Assembly: GCA_030268105.1 (NCBI GenBank)
Contig: BSDZ01000078.1
Span: 1,116,001-1,180,000, forward strand
Length of the DNA: 64,000 nt
Source: Volvox africanus
Lineage: Eukaryota; Chlorophyta; Chlorophyceae; Chlamydomonadales; Volvocaceae
Reading direction: 5' to 3'
Shown: piece after piece, positions 30,401 through 44,600 of the stretch
Layout of the letters: each line of letters starts with the position of its first letter
Numbering within the stretch: position 1 is the first letter of the stretch
Position numbers and translations under genes: made by a program
Notes under the pieces: generated by a model
Seen by the model: only the letters and a program-made list of their open reading frames with translations
Databases searched by the model: none
What the model was told of the DNA's origin: nothing

Positions 30401-33400
30401 ACACATGTGCATAAGAGAACGAGAAGGATGAAAGAAGTAACACCGCCAGGGCGGGTTGGGGCGCTTTTTTTCCTGGCAATCCCCCCCCCTCCACCTTCCC
30501 CCCCTCTACCCTCCGTTCCATCCATTCCGATTTGACTGGATATTCGTACTATCACCCTCCAACCTGTCACGTTGGCGCCGCCGCGGCCTCCTCCCGCCCT
30601 TATCCCTGCCACGTCATCCCAACCGCTTCGCAGGTTAAGTGACGACCTCCGCACTGCCGTTGCGCAGCAATTCCAGCTTTTTAGTTATCCGCCAGGGTCG
30701 TACTTGTACGAACAGGTACGGCGAGTACGGGTAAATTTCTGTACCCTGTAAGGCCGCCGTGTTTTGGTGATTTCGAAGGCTTCGTTTGTCACAGTGAGAC
30801 TTCTCCCGAGCAGTTTATTGATGCGTTTGACATGCGGCTTGCTCTTAACGTACCGGTATGCCTGTTAGCCTGCTACCTGCCTGTGCGTGTGTATGTCTTT
30901 TGTCTATCTGTAATCATAAAATTGTTGATGGTGGGCGTGGGGGTGGGGCTGGTGATGGCAATCCTCAGGCAACAGCGGCTCATTAACCTAGCCTATCCTG
31001 GAGGGTGTAGCAGCCCTGCTCCCTCCCTAGGGATGCCGCCCTTCTCTCTGTCTGTGTGTGTGTGTGTGTCTGTCTGTCTGTCTGCCCATTTGTTTGTCTA
31101 TCTCCATATCTGTCTGTTGATGCGTCTGTCTGTACACGTGCGACCCACAGGACTGCACATGTGACGAGGCCTTCGTCCTGATCAGTGGTACGGTGATGCT
31201 GCACGCGGAGGGCCGCCCGCCTCACGTAAGGCAGGGCGAAGGGGTCGGGGGGGTCGGAGCGCGTGGGCAGGGCGAAGGGGTCGGGGTGCTTGACCCATGG
31301 GTCAGTGCAGGCAGGCCATCGACGATCGACTCACCTTACACCCGAACAATTTACTTTTACTTCACACTTCGTAGATCGTTTCTTCCTAATTTACTTTGAA
31401 TTTCACACCGCGTTCATTTACTTCATTTTATTATTTCAAATTACTGTTATTAAATTTATTATTTTTTTATTTCAGTATCCCGCCTCCGCATCGTCGCGCA
31501 GCGCCTGCAAGCCGGCACCGTCCTTGGGGTAGAGCTGATGCTGCGTCGTCAACCCGTACCGCTAACCGTCACAACCGACCCACATTTTGAGGCGCAGCTT
31601 GCCGTACTGTCCTGGCACTCATACGAATCCATCGTACGGCGGTGGGCAGCAGACAAAGTTTGCGCATTGATGCCTGAGCTACAGGTTTGTCGAACTGTAA
31701 CTATATCGAAAAACGTTTGTTATTCCCGTCATTTCACAATTGCATTATTAATTATTTATATTATATTTACATGTATTATATTTAATTTTATTATTTTAGT
31801 TAATCTGTGCTGCCAACATTACTTGCTACCCGTGAACCTCGTGCGTGGAGCTCTTCATCAGCTATTCGACCCAAGATGTAGAACAGGTCCAAATTTGATG
31901 CCCTAACCCCATTTCCCGTCCTCCACCGGCATCACCTCATCACCGGCATTCACGCAGGCGAGTCAGGTTGCTCGTCTGAAAGGGGGCCTTATGCGGGGCA
32001 TATCCTACGCGCAACGCCAACCGGGAGAGGCACTCTACGTGGGTGGCCAGCCGACCGAACATCTCTTACTGCTCGTACAGGGACAGGTACGGAAATTCCA
32101 CACATGTTTAGCTCGGCAAGAGTACGACTTGCAATACATTTAGGGTATTCGATTAAACGATATCCGAATGCCAGTGTTATATTTGTCCATATCAATGTAT
32201 ATGTAAGGGGTATATCCCACCGGCCACTGCCGGGCTGGTTCCGCTTAATCCCCCCCCCCCCATGTCCCCGACTGTTCAGGTGTTGCTGGCAGCCCCCCTG
32301 GAGCCTAATGCCCTGGTGACGCAGGCCCAAATGGTCTCCCTTCTCCGCGTGATGATGGGTCATTCCGCAAGTGCCATGGTGCTTAACGAGATGCCGCGTA
32401 CGGCAATGGCAACACGCGGCGGCCTTCGGGGCGGGCTGAAGAGTGCGGGGCGGCCGAGTGTGGGCCCCTCGGGGGCTGTACGGCTCAGCGGCGACAGTGG
32501 TGGTGAGGCCGCCGCCGCGCCTGCTGCCACAGCTCTGGAGACCTCCGCGGTCGCGGGTGGCGGCAGTGGTCGCCCCCACGACATTGCCGCGGGCGCGGGG
32601 AATGCCTCCCGGAAGGGCGTCAGCGTGTCGCCTTGGTCCGTCTCGGGGGAAGTTGACGGCGACGATGGCATGGGGGACTCACTGATGGGAGTGAGTGGCG
32701 GTGCCGACGGCGGTGGCGGGGAGCAGCCGCCGCCGCAGCGGCGGCATGTCAGTCTGGTGCGAGCTCTGCGGAATAGCAGCAATCGTAGCAGCCGACGGGC
32801 CATCGGCGGCGGCGACGTGGCTACCGCCGCGGCGGAGGAAGCTGGAGCGTCAGCCGCAGCATCAGCCGCCGCAATCGCGGTGGCGGAGGTGACGCCACCG
32901 CCGCCGGCTCTCGTCCCGCAGGACTCAGTGCCGTCCGTCCGTGCCGCAAATAATGAATATGTGGAGGTAGAAGAGGGTGCCGGACGGCCCGATGCTGACG
33001 CCGACGGCGCTGGTGACGGCGGCGAGTCGGAGCTGAACCAGGTTACGGAGCCGACGGACGAGGGGATGGAGTCCACCGTCGCGGCGGACAGCCGCCTAAC
33101 CCGTGTCAGCCTTTGCTTTGCCGACGCCGCCAATGCCGGCAGTAATGAGGCCGATGGGGTCGACATGGCGGCGGAGGTAACGGCGGCGGCGATGGTCCCT
33201 GAGCAAACGGACCCATGGGTCAGCTTCCCACGTGGCAACCAGCCCTTTTCCCTCCCTCCGCAGCCGGGATCCCCGGTTCCCGAGCCGTCGCTACTGCCGG
33301 CGATCAGCGCCTTTGACCTGGCGGCGGATCTCGGTGGATCTGTCGTGGATCTGGGCAATCGGGAGGAGGCGGTCAGCCCAGTAGAACCTCTGCCGGGCAG

Positions 33401-36400
33401 CGCAAGCAGCGGTACGGAGGTTATTTCTCGGGTTGTTTCGAGATGTACGGCAATACTCCGACATTTTACGGTAGCCCGTTCTTAAGTTTTCCTTTTTAAG
33501 GGTCTAAATCGATCTGAGTGCGGTCATTCTTTTACTGGAGTTGGCGTCATCACATCACATGACATCACATCACTGATAAGGACCGTTTTCAGGGGATGGA
33601 TTCCCCTTTTTCGTGTGTTTTGCAGGCGCTCTTGTCGTACAGGGGTCTTTTCTTCATGGCCTGGTGCCACCGTTGCCACCGGCGGCTGACAACAAGGCAG
33701 GCTTCACCTCAGCGGAAGAGGACAACGTTAACGGTGGCAGTGGCGGCGATGCGATGTACGGCGGTGAGCTGCAAACGACATCCATACACCAGCAGGCGCC
33801 GTCAATCCCGCGTTCCAATAGCGGCCACCTTGGCGAAGGGGGGGCCGGGGAAGGAGTCCTTCCGCAGGCCGTGAGATCACGTTCGGACAGCAGCGGCGGT
33901 AGGGATAGCGGCGCCATGGCGGCGGCCGAGGTGGCGTCGGCGTCAGCAGTGGAAAACAACGTTGGCGGCAGCAGCGGCGGCGGCGGCGGTGGCGATGGCG
34001 TCACGGCCCCTCCGGATTCGACGTTGGCTCCTAAAGGAGAAAGCAGCGCCGCCGGCAAGGCACGGGACAGTGGCGATAGTGGCGGCAGTACTGCCGCCAA
34101 TGAGTCCCGTCGTGGCCCTCGCGGCACCGCCGCAGCGGCGGCAGGATCGTTGCCACTGGCAGGATCGTTGTCCTCAATTTCGCAGACGCCAAAGAGTGGC
34201 CTGCGGAGCAAAATCGGCGGCATGTCCGCTCAGCATTTACAGCACTCCCAAAGCCGTGGCGCAAGCCGCGGTACGGCAACACACGGCAGTGGCGCATCTT
34301 CCCCACGATCTGTCTCAGTCTCGCGTGTAGATTCCATTACTAAGGCGTCGGCGGCTGGCGGCCGCGGCACCAACGGCGGCCGTGGCGACGAATCGTCCGG
34401 CCAGTCGAGGAATAGCCTTCGTGCTTCCCATGTTGCAGCGGCGGCGGTGGCGGCGGCGGTGGCGGCAGATGGCCGATCAACCATAAGGCCCGTCACTCAA
34501 AGCGCCTTGACTGAGAGCACTGGCCGGCCTCGGCGTCCGTCATCACCCGCGTCCGAAGCGCCTAGCGTGGATGAGCGGCGACCTGAAAGTACGACACTGC
34601 TCGTACACCCCATTCTGCCGCCGCCGGCGCTGCAGCCGCCCCCGCCGCCGCCGGAGCCGTCGATCGTGCAGATTTTGAATTCTGATGATGAAGATGATTC
34701 TGGTGGCCCCGCCGCCGCGCCAGAACTCGAAAGGGGTCTTTCCAGCATAGACCGTGGAAGTGGCCGTACCAGAACCAGCTCCGACGCCGCCGACGCCGAA
34801 CTTGCTCGTGCAAGTACGGAGGGAATGCCGCCGACACCACCTGCTCAGCAGCCCGGACAGCAGTCCCAGGTATTTGCTTCGCTGGCGCTGGGGCTGCCTC
34901 TCCCGCCGTCGGCATTACAACAGCCTGGAGCCGCAGCAACGCCAGAACATCGTGCACCCGCTAATGCCAGTGTACGACTTTCCACCGGGAATCTGGATCC
35001 TGACATTGACTACTCCGTCGCGCGTGTCGGCGGCGCCCTAATGCCCGGCACCGGAGGTGCTAAAGCCAGCGGCGACGCCAGCCGTACGGCAGACGGGCGC
35101 CCAGCTCGCAAAAAGAGTACAGAACGCGCCAATCCTCATCATGCGTCACGTGTCAGCGGCGGTGGCGGTGTGCGGAAGCATCAGCGTGACTCAGGCCATG
35201 TCTGTTCGTACACTGGCTCTCCCGGCGCCTCCGCCGCCCCTGGCGGCGGCGGTGGTCCCAGTGTTGCCGCCGCCGCCGCCGCCGCTGGCGCGGCGCAGCC
35301 ACTGGCTAACGCGCTAGCATCTCAGTGCAAGCTTCACCAGCACCGCGTCGTGGCAGTGTACGGCGCGCCTGTCGTATTTTGCGAGGAGGCCCTTTTGGAC
35401 CAGAAGGAGCCTGATACCATGAAGCCGGCCAGGTGTGTGTCGGCGATCTTACTAAGAGGAGAGGGGTGATAGGGAAATGTCGTACAAGTTTTTCCTTTAT
35501 GGTTTTAAGGGTTTTAATAAAATATGGGTTTACGGGTTAAAACTACTCTTAGTGGAACCTCTGGGTGGCCGGCGGGTCGGAGGACAAGTCGTGACGCGCA
35601 GCCGAAACAGCGAGCTTGGCCTGACTCAGCACCGCGCGTCATCACGCATTCAAGCACTGTCTTCAAACCCTAAATTTGTAATCCCTTGTAAGCACTTTCT
35701 TAAAACCCTAACTGACCCTGAGCCCCTCCCCCTCTCCCCGCACACACACGCCGGGCAGCCCGCTGGCGGCGAACAGTGCAGTAGCTCTTCAGCGCTGCGA
35801 GTACGTCCTCATCCCCGCGGCGCTACTGCGGTCACTGTTGCCATCGGAAGCGGTGCCTCAGCTGTCGGAGGCGGCGGTGGCGGCGCAGCGGCGGTTGGTG
35901 ACGGCGAGTGGCCACACGGAAGATAGCGGGCCAGTGAGTGGCGGCGCGGGAGCGTAATGGTGACTTGGCAGGGACCCGTGGGGCAGGGGTCGGGCTGGGA
36001 GAAGCAACAGACCCATGGGTCACACACCGTTAGCCTGTTCAGACACTGGCTGCGACGACTTTGGCTGGAGGCTCTTTGGCGTAAGCGGAGACATGAAAAC
36101 TTATTTTAACGATTAATAATTTGTTGATACCGTTGATATGGTTACAAGTTCATATCTATATGCAACACCGATCCCGTGGGGGGGGGGACTTAATCTGAGT
36201 GCCTGATATATGCCGGTGTTGCTGTTTTTTAATACTGTATCTCCGTTATGTCCGTTAGGTGACGTGGCCCGCCGCAGCGGACAAAATTCGCGACATCCTC
36301 TCCACCTCCACCCCCGGCCACCGGCAACCCTGGCAAGTTGAGCTCCTCGCGTCGGCCTTCAGCCATCTCCCGGTATTTTCACGCCTCTCCTGGCAGGTCG

Positions 36401-38563
36401 GTGGGGGTTATGCGTGTGTGAGCTGGTGCGCGTGTGGGTATGGCGACTGTACAACAGTGTCGTACGATGCTGTCGTTCACCTCGAGATCTCGGTGTCGAC
36501 CGGTATACCGCTGCAGACTGCCGTATGTAAAATAAAGTATATGCACGCGAATGGAGGGTGTCATCGGGAAGGCATTGATCCGTACCGCGGAGCGTTGATT
36601 CAAAACACAGGGGCACAAAACAAGGTGTTATAATAATTCTAACTTCGTATTCTTTTCTCTCGCTATCGTAGTCGTACATTGTACGGCACACACAATCATA
36701 ATAATGTAAGGTGCCAGAAGCACCTACGACAACAACAAATGTTTTGCTCTGATAGTGGATGCTGCGTTTAGCACTACATTATACTGGCCCTCTGCAAAGG
36801 CATCCCCCACATGCCTGCCATTTTCCCGTACTTTGTCGTACTGTGCCAGGTACGACTACGCGTGTTCCAAGATTTAGAGTACCGAAAGTTGGAACCTGGA
36901 GACCACTTAGATCTCGCCAAACTGGATGTTACGGAGATCCCACTGAGACCCTCCGAAACCAACCGAAAGTCGTCCGTCACAGCAGAGGCCGGCGGTGACA
37001 TCATTGGCCGTACGGTCACTGTCAACGGCGACGATAGTGACGGAGCCGACAGTGGGGCGGTTGACGTCAAGCCACTGGTGGGTCATGCCACTTCGCCGGC
37101 GGCGAGGACGCCGCGGGCCGATGAAGCCATGGCGCCGGGGACGCCTCCAGCGGATGCGGCGGCGGCGGCGGCGGCAGCGGCGGGGGTATCTCGAGTGGCG
37201 CGGCCAGCAGCCGCGGGCCTGCCGCGCGTCTCCGAGGCTCCGTCCTCCCTCCCGTCTCGAAGTCCTAGCTATACAGGTGACCTGCCTTCCCCCCCGCGGT
37301 GGAGCTCCGGAGCAGAAGGTGCCGCTGCCAAGGATGCCGTACACGGAGAGAACGGCGCCGCTATGTCAGAATCCAAGGAGGCTTATCAGGCGCCGTCGAA
37401 CGCGCCGCTGCCGCGGGTGGATTCATCGTCAGCGTCAACGCAAGCGGGTGGTAGGGTGCCGTGGGCCTTACGGTACGGCAGCCGTCGTATCGTTGACGCT
37501 GATTTGGAACCCTTCAGCACGTTAGTGGGTGTGGGAGGAACGGTTGGAGACCTGGAAGGAGGAATGGCGGCGGAGACGGCGGAGGCCACTGCCGCTAACT
37601 CAGACGACGTCGCGCTGGTTGGATCCATCACGCAATTAGCGATGGGGCCTGGCGAAGCCGGGTTCACTGTCAACGGCGGTCTGGGGGCTGCCGCGGCGGT
37701 CATGGGACTAGCGGAGGTCTCGAACGAACCCTCAGTAAGTACCCTGCCGTACGAGGTGCCAGAAGGCATGCATGCGGCGGCGGTGGGTGCGACCCTTCCA
37801 CCAACCCAGGACGCCGCGGCCGCAGTGACCCGCTCCAAGGCTGCACCGCGGTCTGATGAGGCGATGGTGGCGGCGGCGGGGGAATTGGAGCCGTACACTT
37901 CTCGTTACCTTTCTGGCACTTCTACCGAACCCCATCCCGTCGAAGCACTCTTCAATCCTGCGGAGTTGCAGCCCCTCATACCCTCCCTGGCGTTATGGCA
38001 GCACGATAGTGGCTCCGCCGATGTCAACGGCGTCGGTACGCCGGCCTTGGCTGCTACCACTACCACCGCGGCGGCGGCTTTGGTAGCTGCCAATAGCCCG
38101 GCGGCGGTGGCGGTGGCAGCGGCTACCACCACCTCCGCTACCGCCGCCGCTGCCGCTGCTGAAGATGGCGGCAGCTGCGTTGAGTTCCCAGTGTTGGGGG
38201 AACGCGTAGAGTCACCAAAACTTCTGCCGCGTACGGCAAGCGTTGAGAGTTCCGGCCGTCGGAACTGGACAGCGGGCACAGAGGGAACCTTGGATTCGGA
38301 GCCGCTGTCTGTTTCGAAGTTCAGCGTCAACACTCTATTGCCGATGGCGTCACACGGCAGTAGCCCGGCCGACGTGTTGATTATAGATTCTGGTGACGCT
38401 GCCACAGCAGCGGCGGCGGCGGCGGCGGCAGCAACTGCGGCGGACGTGACGGGACCGAGTACCGCCAAAGCAATGCCACGCAGCTCGGGACATGAACTGA
38501 GGAGGCAGGCTGTAGCAGAGAAGTTGGACGACAGGTATAGCTGTAGCAGATGGCGGCGCTTAC

Positions 38564-38606
<43 letters not shown>

Positions 38607-41600
38607 TGCACCGGTCAGGGCCCCCGGTGCTTGTCTTTTCAGGGCAAGTTTCCCACAGTGTAACACCCGTTCGTACACAACCGTCGTCCCACTGTTTGTT
38701 TCGCAGTACGGGTTGGACCTAATAAACCGCAAGTCATTAATGTAACATGGTGATGTCAATATAATAAGTAATTCAACATGATAATGTTTAACATTAACAT
38801 GATAAACATATTTATATAAATTATAATTTCTGCAATTGAGATACGTTTCTATATCCCCCTTGGTGTTTCCAAAACTCCTCGCATTCAAGGACGTACTGGT
38901 GCCTAAGCGGTGAAATCGTATTGGAGGCCGTACAGATCGTACAGGAGCCTTCACCTGGCGGCGACGCTAACGTCGACACCATCGCTGACGAAGACAAACC
39001 ATCGGATTCTCTACTGCAGCCGCCGCCGCTGGCGGCGGAGCAGTCCGCGTCTTCGACCAAGTCGGGGACTAGTCTGGGTCAACGCAGTCAAGGACGGCCG
39101 AGTCAGGACGGGCAGGAACTACCGATGACGCGCCACCTGCAGGTAGCAAGCTCGGGCGATGCCTTCAGCGGAGGTGCGCTGGCGGAGGCAGCGACAGCGG
39201 CCTTCACAACGGCGACGGTGCCTCAAGAGGGGCCGGCGGCGGCGGCGGCGACGGCCGCTCCACCGACGCCGCCGCCAGGGCTGCAGCAGCAGCTGTTGCA
39301 GGTGCTTCCACTGGGAAGTAGCGTGTTGCGTGCCCGGGTGGCGGCACCGCCGGCGGAGGCGGGTGCCGCTGGCGGTGCGGAGGTGCTGTGCATGAGCCGC
39401 ACTATGTTTGAGCTTCTTTCTCGCGGTATCGGCCGCAGTGTGCCGCCGGCGGTGCTGCCGGTGTTGGCTAGGCACGTGGATTGGATGGCGGGCGTCGATA
39501 TACCGGTAAGCCCCCCCTTTCGCTCTCTTAATTTCTCTCATACTCCCTCCTATACACAAAAGTTCAATCCGGTTACCTTTAGATGATGGTTACGTCTTGA
39601 CAATGTAGCAGGTAAAAAGAAATTCCAGTACGAATTTAAATTCAGATTTTCAAATAGAATGTCGAGAAATGGGAAGGCGAGCAAGTACACGATTGATGGT
39701 GAGGTTGAAAGAGGTAATAAAGGGGGAAAAATAACTGGTTTTGGATCAGATCTGGGGTTTCGGAGCTCGGGTTTTGGATCTTTGTGTTTTGGGGGCTGGA
39801 GATGTAGAAGGAGGCACATGACGTGCTTTGGCCGTGGATATGGGTGAAGTGCTACACTTACCCAAGCACAATTATTTTGCCCAGCACTTACTAATCTGTC
39901 CTGTTGCCTCCATTCTATTTCCGTTTCCGTTTTTCCTTGTACGGTAACTTCAGGCACTGGCGGCGGACCTTGCTGGGCATTATCGCTTGGAGGAACACAA
40001 GCAGGTTCGTATTAAGAGTAATGTACGACATGTACGACACCTGTATGCTATATGAGCGTGGATGATATTTTTTGCTTTCCGTGCTTCATTGCCCGAATTT
40101 GCACTTTCTCACACTCACTCTAAAATAGCTCCATGTTGCATTTTATGAGTAACACAACGTTTTGACTTTCACGTTGACGTTGACCCGTTGACCTTGAAAA
40201 TTGATGCAAATGATAAGTAGTCAAAGAAACCGTCCCCCTCCCATTCCCCCTTGCCTCCCCTTCAGGGCACGGAGTTGCTACGGGCCGGTGAGCCCGCCCC
40301 TGTCGTATTCCTGGTTGCCTCTGGCGAGTGCATCATGCGGGGGCCCGTGGTGGGGCTGAGGGAGCCGGGGACTGTGGCTGGTAAGGGGGGGAGGGAGCGG
40401 GACGGTGGGGAGGGGTAAAACACAGTGTATCTGGACACCGGACACGGTCCTGGGCATGGCTTCAATACATATATGGAGGAGCCAGCGGGGGCATATGACG
40501 GCCAAATTCATGTGACGACGCGTTTTCAGCTCCTCCAATTCTCTCTCCTCTCTATCTACCTGCTCCTTCTCGTAGTAGTCGTACATGTACGGTGCACGTT
40601 TTCACAGATAGAAGCACCTTCTTAGAGGCATCATGAGAGGCCTTCCTTTGCGGCGTTACTCAACTATTACACTTCCAGTCGTCGTCACTGACATTTGAAT
40701 TGCGAAGGTTAGCACGTCTTGTTCGATCTAGCCCGTTCTCGGGGATCAGAAGCAGCATCAGATGGGTTGTCTTAGGGTTTTAAAACCCTAAAGTAGGTAG
40801 GTAACCATGCATCTTCTCCTCGCCTGTTTCCCTTTGCATACTCTCAGCCCCGTTATAAGGAAGAAGATCACCACCAAGTGCTTTGTTAATCAGTGATTGT
40901 TTGTCGAGCGTGTTAATGTCTGTTATGTGATATGTTACATTCATTGGGTGGTTGTACAGTAAGTAGTTATTGGTTGGGCGGTTGTTGGTTTCATGCTCGT
41001 CCTTTTCCTTTGTTTCTGGTGCCGTACAGACATGTTGGACTTGGCGACCTTACGGGAGGGATCCACTTGTGGAGAGCTCAGTCTCCTGGCGGCGAGACCG
41101 CTGTGGTAAGGGTCGGAGGAGATGGGGTTTGGATTTGGGGACTGGGGGGTAGGAGTGTGGGAAGATGTACGACAGTCAGCAGCCATATGGGGTTGATATC
41201 AGTTGGTGTGGGATCCCCAGGATGAAAAGGAAAATCGTACGACCGCATGACCCGTACAATAATGGGGGGTCTCTTGCCATCAAGTATAGATACCCGACAT
41301 GCACCGATGACCCATCTGGCGGATCGCATATGCCGTATATGTGTTGTACGTATGCAGGTATACATTAGTGGTGGCGTCCTCCAGTGCCAAGGTGGTGTCC
41401 CTCGACATGCCGGCGTTGAGGTCCTGGTTATTGACATCAGAACCAGGTCGTACTGCTGCAGCAGACGTTGTGGCTGCGATTGCGGAGGTCGACGTTGCAT
41501 TGTACGGCAGGGCGGTTAAGCAGATCGCCGTACAGGTGCGTACGATTTAGGGGGCTTAGGGGCTTGTGAAGTATGGAGTGGGTGGTCGCAGGCAAACCTG

Positions 41601-44600
41601 TCTACTTGCCGCCAACTCACCCTTCAACACCTCCCCTCTGCCCGATAACACCACTGCGTTTGCCGCCGCCGCCGCAAAGGTTGCCGCTGCCGCCACCGTA
41701 ATCCAATGCGCAGGTGATGAATGAGCGACTGGAGCTTTCCCTGTTCAACAGCCCCATGAAGAAGATCCTGGTCAGGATCATGGAGGTGAGGAAGAATTAT
41801 ACTAGTGGATGGAATTGGACTACGGCAGTATTATCATATCATATCATATCATATCATATCATATCATATCATATCATATCATATCATATCATATCATATC
41901 ATATCATATCATATCATATCATATCATATCATATCATATCATATCATATCATATCATATCATATCATATCATACCTAATGTTTTATCATATTGTGTAACA
42001 TGATGTCATATAACAGAATCATATATAGCACATTATTTCGTAACAGATTACATTATATCAGAATACTTCATATCACATGACATTTCATATTGTTTTCATC
42101 ACACACATATCATGTCATATCACATCGCATATGATTTCATTATATCATGTCATATTGTATTATGTCACATCACATTGCATCGCTTCATCACTCCATTTCA
42201 TTTATATATCATATATATAAATGTATAAATTTGCATATCATTTATTTTCATATGGCTTGGCAGCAGGCACAATCTGCACGATCAAGACACCGATTCTCCC
42301 AGATGGCCTTCAAAACTAACACATGGATACAATATCAAATTATGCAAAAATTAAAATGATTAAACAATAGGCCTTGCATACCTTTGTCTGTGTTTGCGGC
42401 ATAACAACGTGATACCTACTTGACGTATTGCTGCTGCCGTACTTCTCAGGATAACGCCCCGGAGCTCACCGCCATTCTAGAGCACCAACGTGAGCAGCAA
42501 CAGCCAGTCGCTGAAGGCGCCAAGGATGGTAAGGGAGCCAGCCCAGACGCGGGCGGTGGGGGGGCCACCGGCAGCGGAGGCGGCGCCACCGCCACTGGTG
42601 CCGGCAAGCGACCCCGCGACATCATCCTGGAGGGATGGAGCCAGGTGCGTGATCCTGTAGGGTTTTTCCTCAGTAGTTTCTTGTCTTTTTTAAATAAACA
42701 GGGCATAACGTATGAATTATTTTTACACGATATCTAATTGTTAATTTCATAATAGCCGAAATGATCATGGTTTCGGTTTTCATGTTTCATGGATTTGGAG
42801 CTTCACCTCTTTTCAATTCAAAGTTCTCAATACTTTTAATGCATTATTTATAAATTTATTTATCATTGTATGCTTAGTTAATTATTTTTTTGTTTCTCTA
42901 TTTGTGTTGCAAGGGTTTCAGGAAACCCCAACTGTTTGAGTCATTAAAGAATCAGAATGTTCACGACGCATTCACAGGTCGAAGCCATTGCAGCATCATT
43001 GGCGCGGCCGTACGACCCTCAGGCCCAGTCTTGGGAGCTGATTGCGCAGGTGGGGTCTGGGATTACAGTCAAAATCACGGTCTTAGGTGTCGTACAGACG
43101 GACTATACCCCTCACGTCGCCCCAAGTTATCAAACAGATAGTAACCCTGCCGTACAATGCAACCGGACACCCAATACCTACATATATATGCTTATTAATC
43201 AAATGACACTCGTTGGGATTGTGTGTTGGGTCTGTGCTGGGTTTTTCGCCGTACATCCATTCGCCGCATATCCCCTCTCTCTACAGATTAACCCTTTGCC
43301 TGTCCCCTTTCGTCCATTTCCCTTCCTTTCACCGCTATGTGTCAAAACCTTTTATCCCTGCCTCTCTTTCATATCTTTCAAACCCTAAGTGTACGTCCAA
43401 AACACCCACGCACCCACGCACACGCCCTCCCTCCCTAGGCCCGTTACAACGCCGCTAGACGCAGCCACACCCGGTACCTGGACTCGCTACTCGTCGCCTC
43501 TCAGCTATCCACCAAAGAGGATCCCAGCGGCCATGCAACCGGTGATCAACGGATTGCCATGCCAGCACCGGGCCTTATTGCGGAGGCCATGGCCGAGCCG
43601 GGACCTATACGGCTGGCCAGGCAGTACGACATTCGTACGGTGCCAAAGGTGTGGATCCCGTCTATCGATTCGTGGTTGATAACTCTTCTGTCCATCTTTT
43701 TGTCGAGCATCAGCACAGCCTTCTGAAATATTTATTGCTAAATTATAATGTAAAAATTTTAAAAATCATCATAATCATACAATGTTACATATATTGATAT
43801 TATTGATGTTTAATAAATAAAAGATATAATCCTAGTATTACCTCGTACATGACGTATGAAGTCATATCACAAGCCTGCCTCCCTCCCCTCCCACCTGCCT
43901 TTCTACTGTTTGCTTCCCTGCCTCCGCCGCCTATCGCTTGAAGCAATAGCGCCTCCCGTACTTCTGTCCGTACTTCAGTAGTACATCTGTACTCCTGCCC
44001 CTCGATGCCGTTCACGCCATATCACACACACACACACATCCTCACGCCATTACGTGGTCTCCTGCTAGGGATATGTACGACTAATATCCTGGATGTCTCG
44101 CCAGCATTTATTTCTACCTGGAATCTGACATTCTCTGATCAATAGAGCCTTTGCTGTTAGTTGAGTGAATGTTTCCATACTAGGAATACGACACATCACA
44201 CGTCTCCCCCTTCTCCTTGTCCTTCTCTTTTCCCGCTCCCTATAATCCCGCCCGTCAGGACCTGAGGGGCGCGGAGGTGGAGTCGTCCCGCCTCAGCTGG
44301 GACTGCTCATACGTGCCCCTCCACGAGCTGACCACCATGATGAGTGCACACGTCCACGTGAAGCAGGCGGCGGCATTGCAACTGCTCCGACCCACGGGTC
44401 ACTCGGAACGAAGCGTGTTCAAACCGAGCCCAACAGGATTGGCTACGGTGGCGGCGCCGCCGCCGGGTACAAGTGCCGCCATCGGCGCGTCGAATTATCT
44501 GCTCGCGCAACGGAAGGACGGCGGCGGCGGCAGCGGCGGCGGCATCGTTGGTGGTGGTGATGCCTCCGCAGCCTCTGCGAGGCAGCGCAGCGGTGCCATC

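Larger units (their letters stand above)
36259..39505 (+). other. CNB fold 3, split by disordered insertions
   Basis: Exon 36259-36396 ends with the helix ASAFSHLPVFSRLSWQ. Exon 36850-38534 begins RVFQDLEYRKLEPGDHLDL and then runs about 535 low-complexity residues. Exon 38890-39505 resumes with YWCLSGEIVLEAVQIV, has a second low-complexity run, and ends with EVLCMSRTMFELLSRGI. The order matches the CNB helix-strand pattern. Confidence 0.7.

Noticed and set aside
36044..36076. Possible extra micro-exon between 35933 and 36259
   Set aside because: The frame that would let it join downstream needs a different donor phase; skipping it joins 35759-35933 to 36259-36396 cleanly in phase 0.
41829..41972. 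CRISPR-like regular repeat
   Set aside because: Perfect 5-bp tandem microsatellite with no spacers. The other arrays are also simple tandem repeats.
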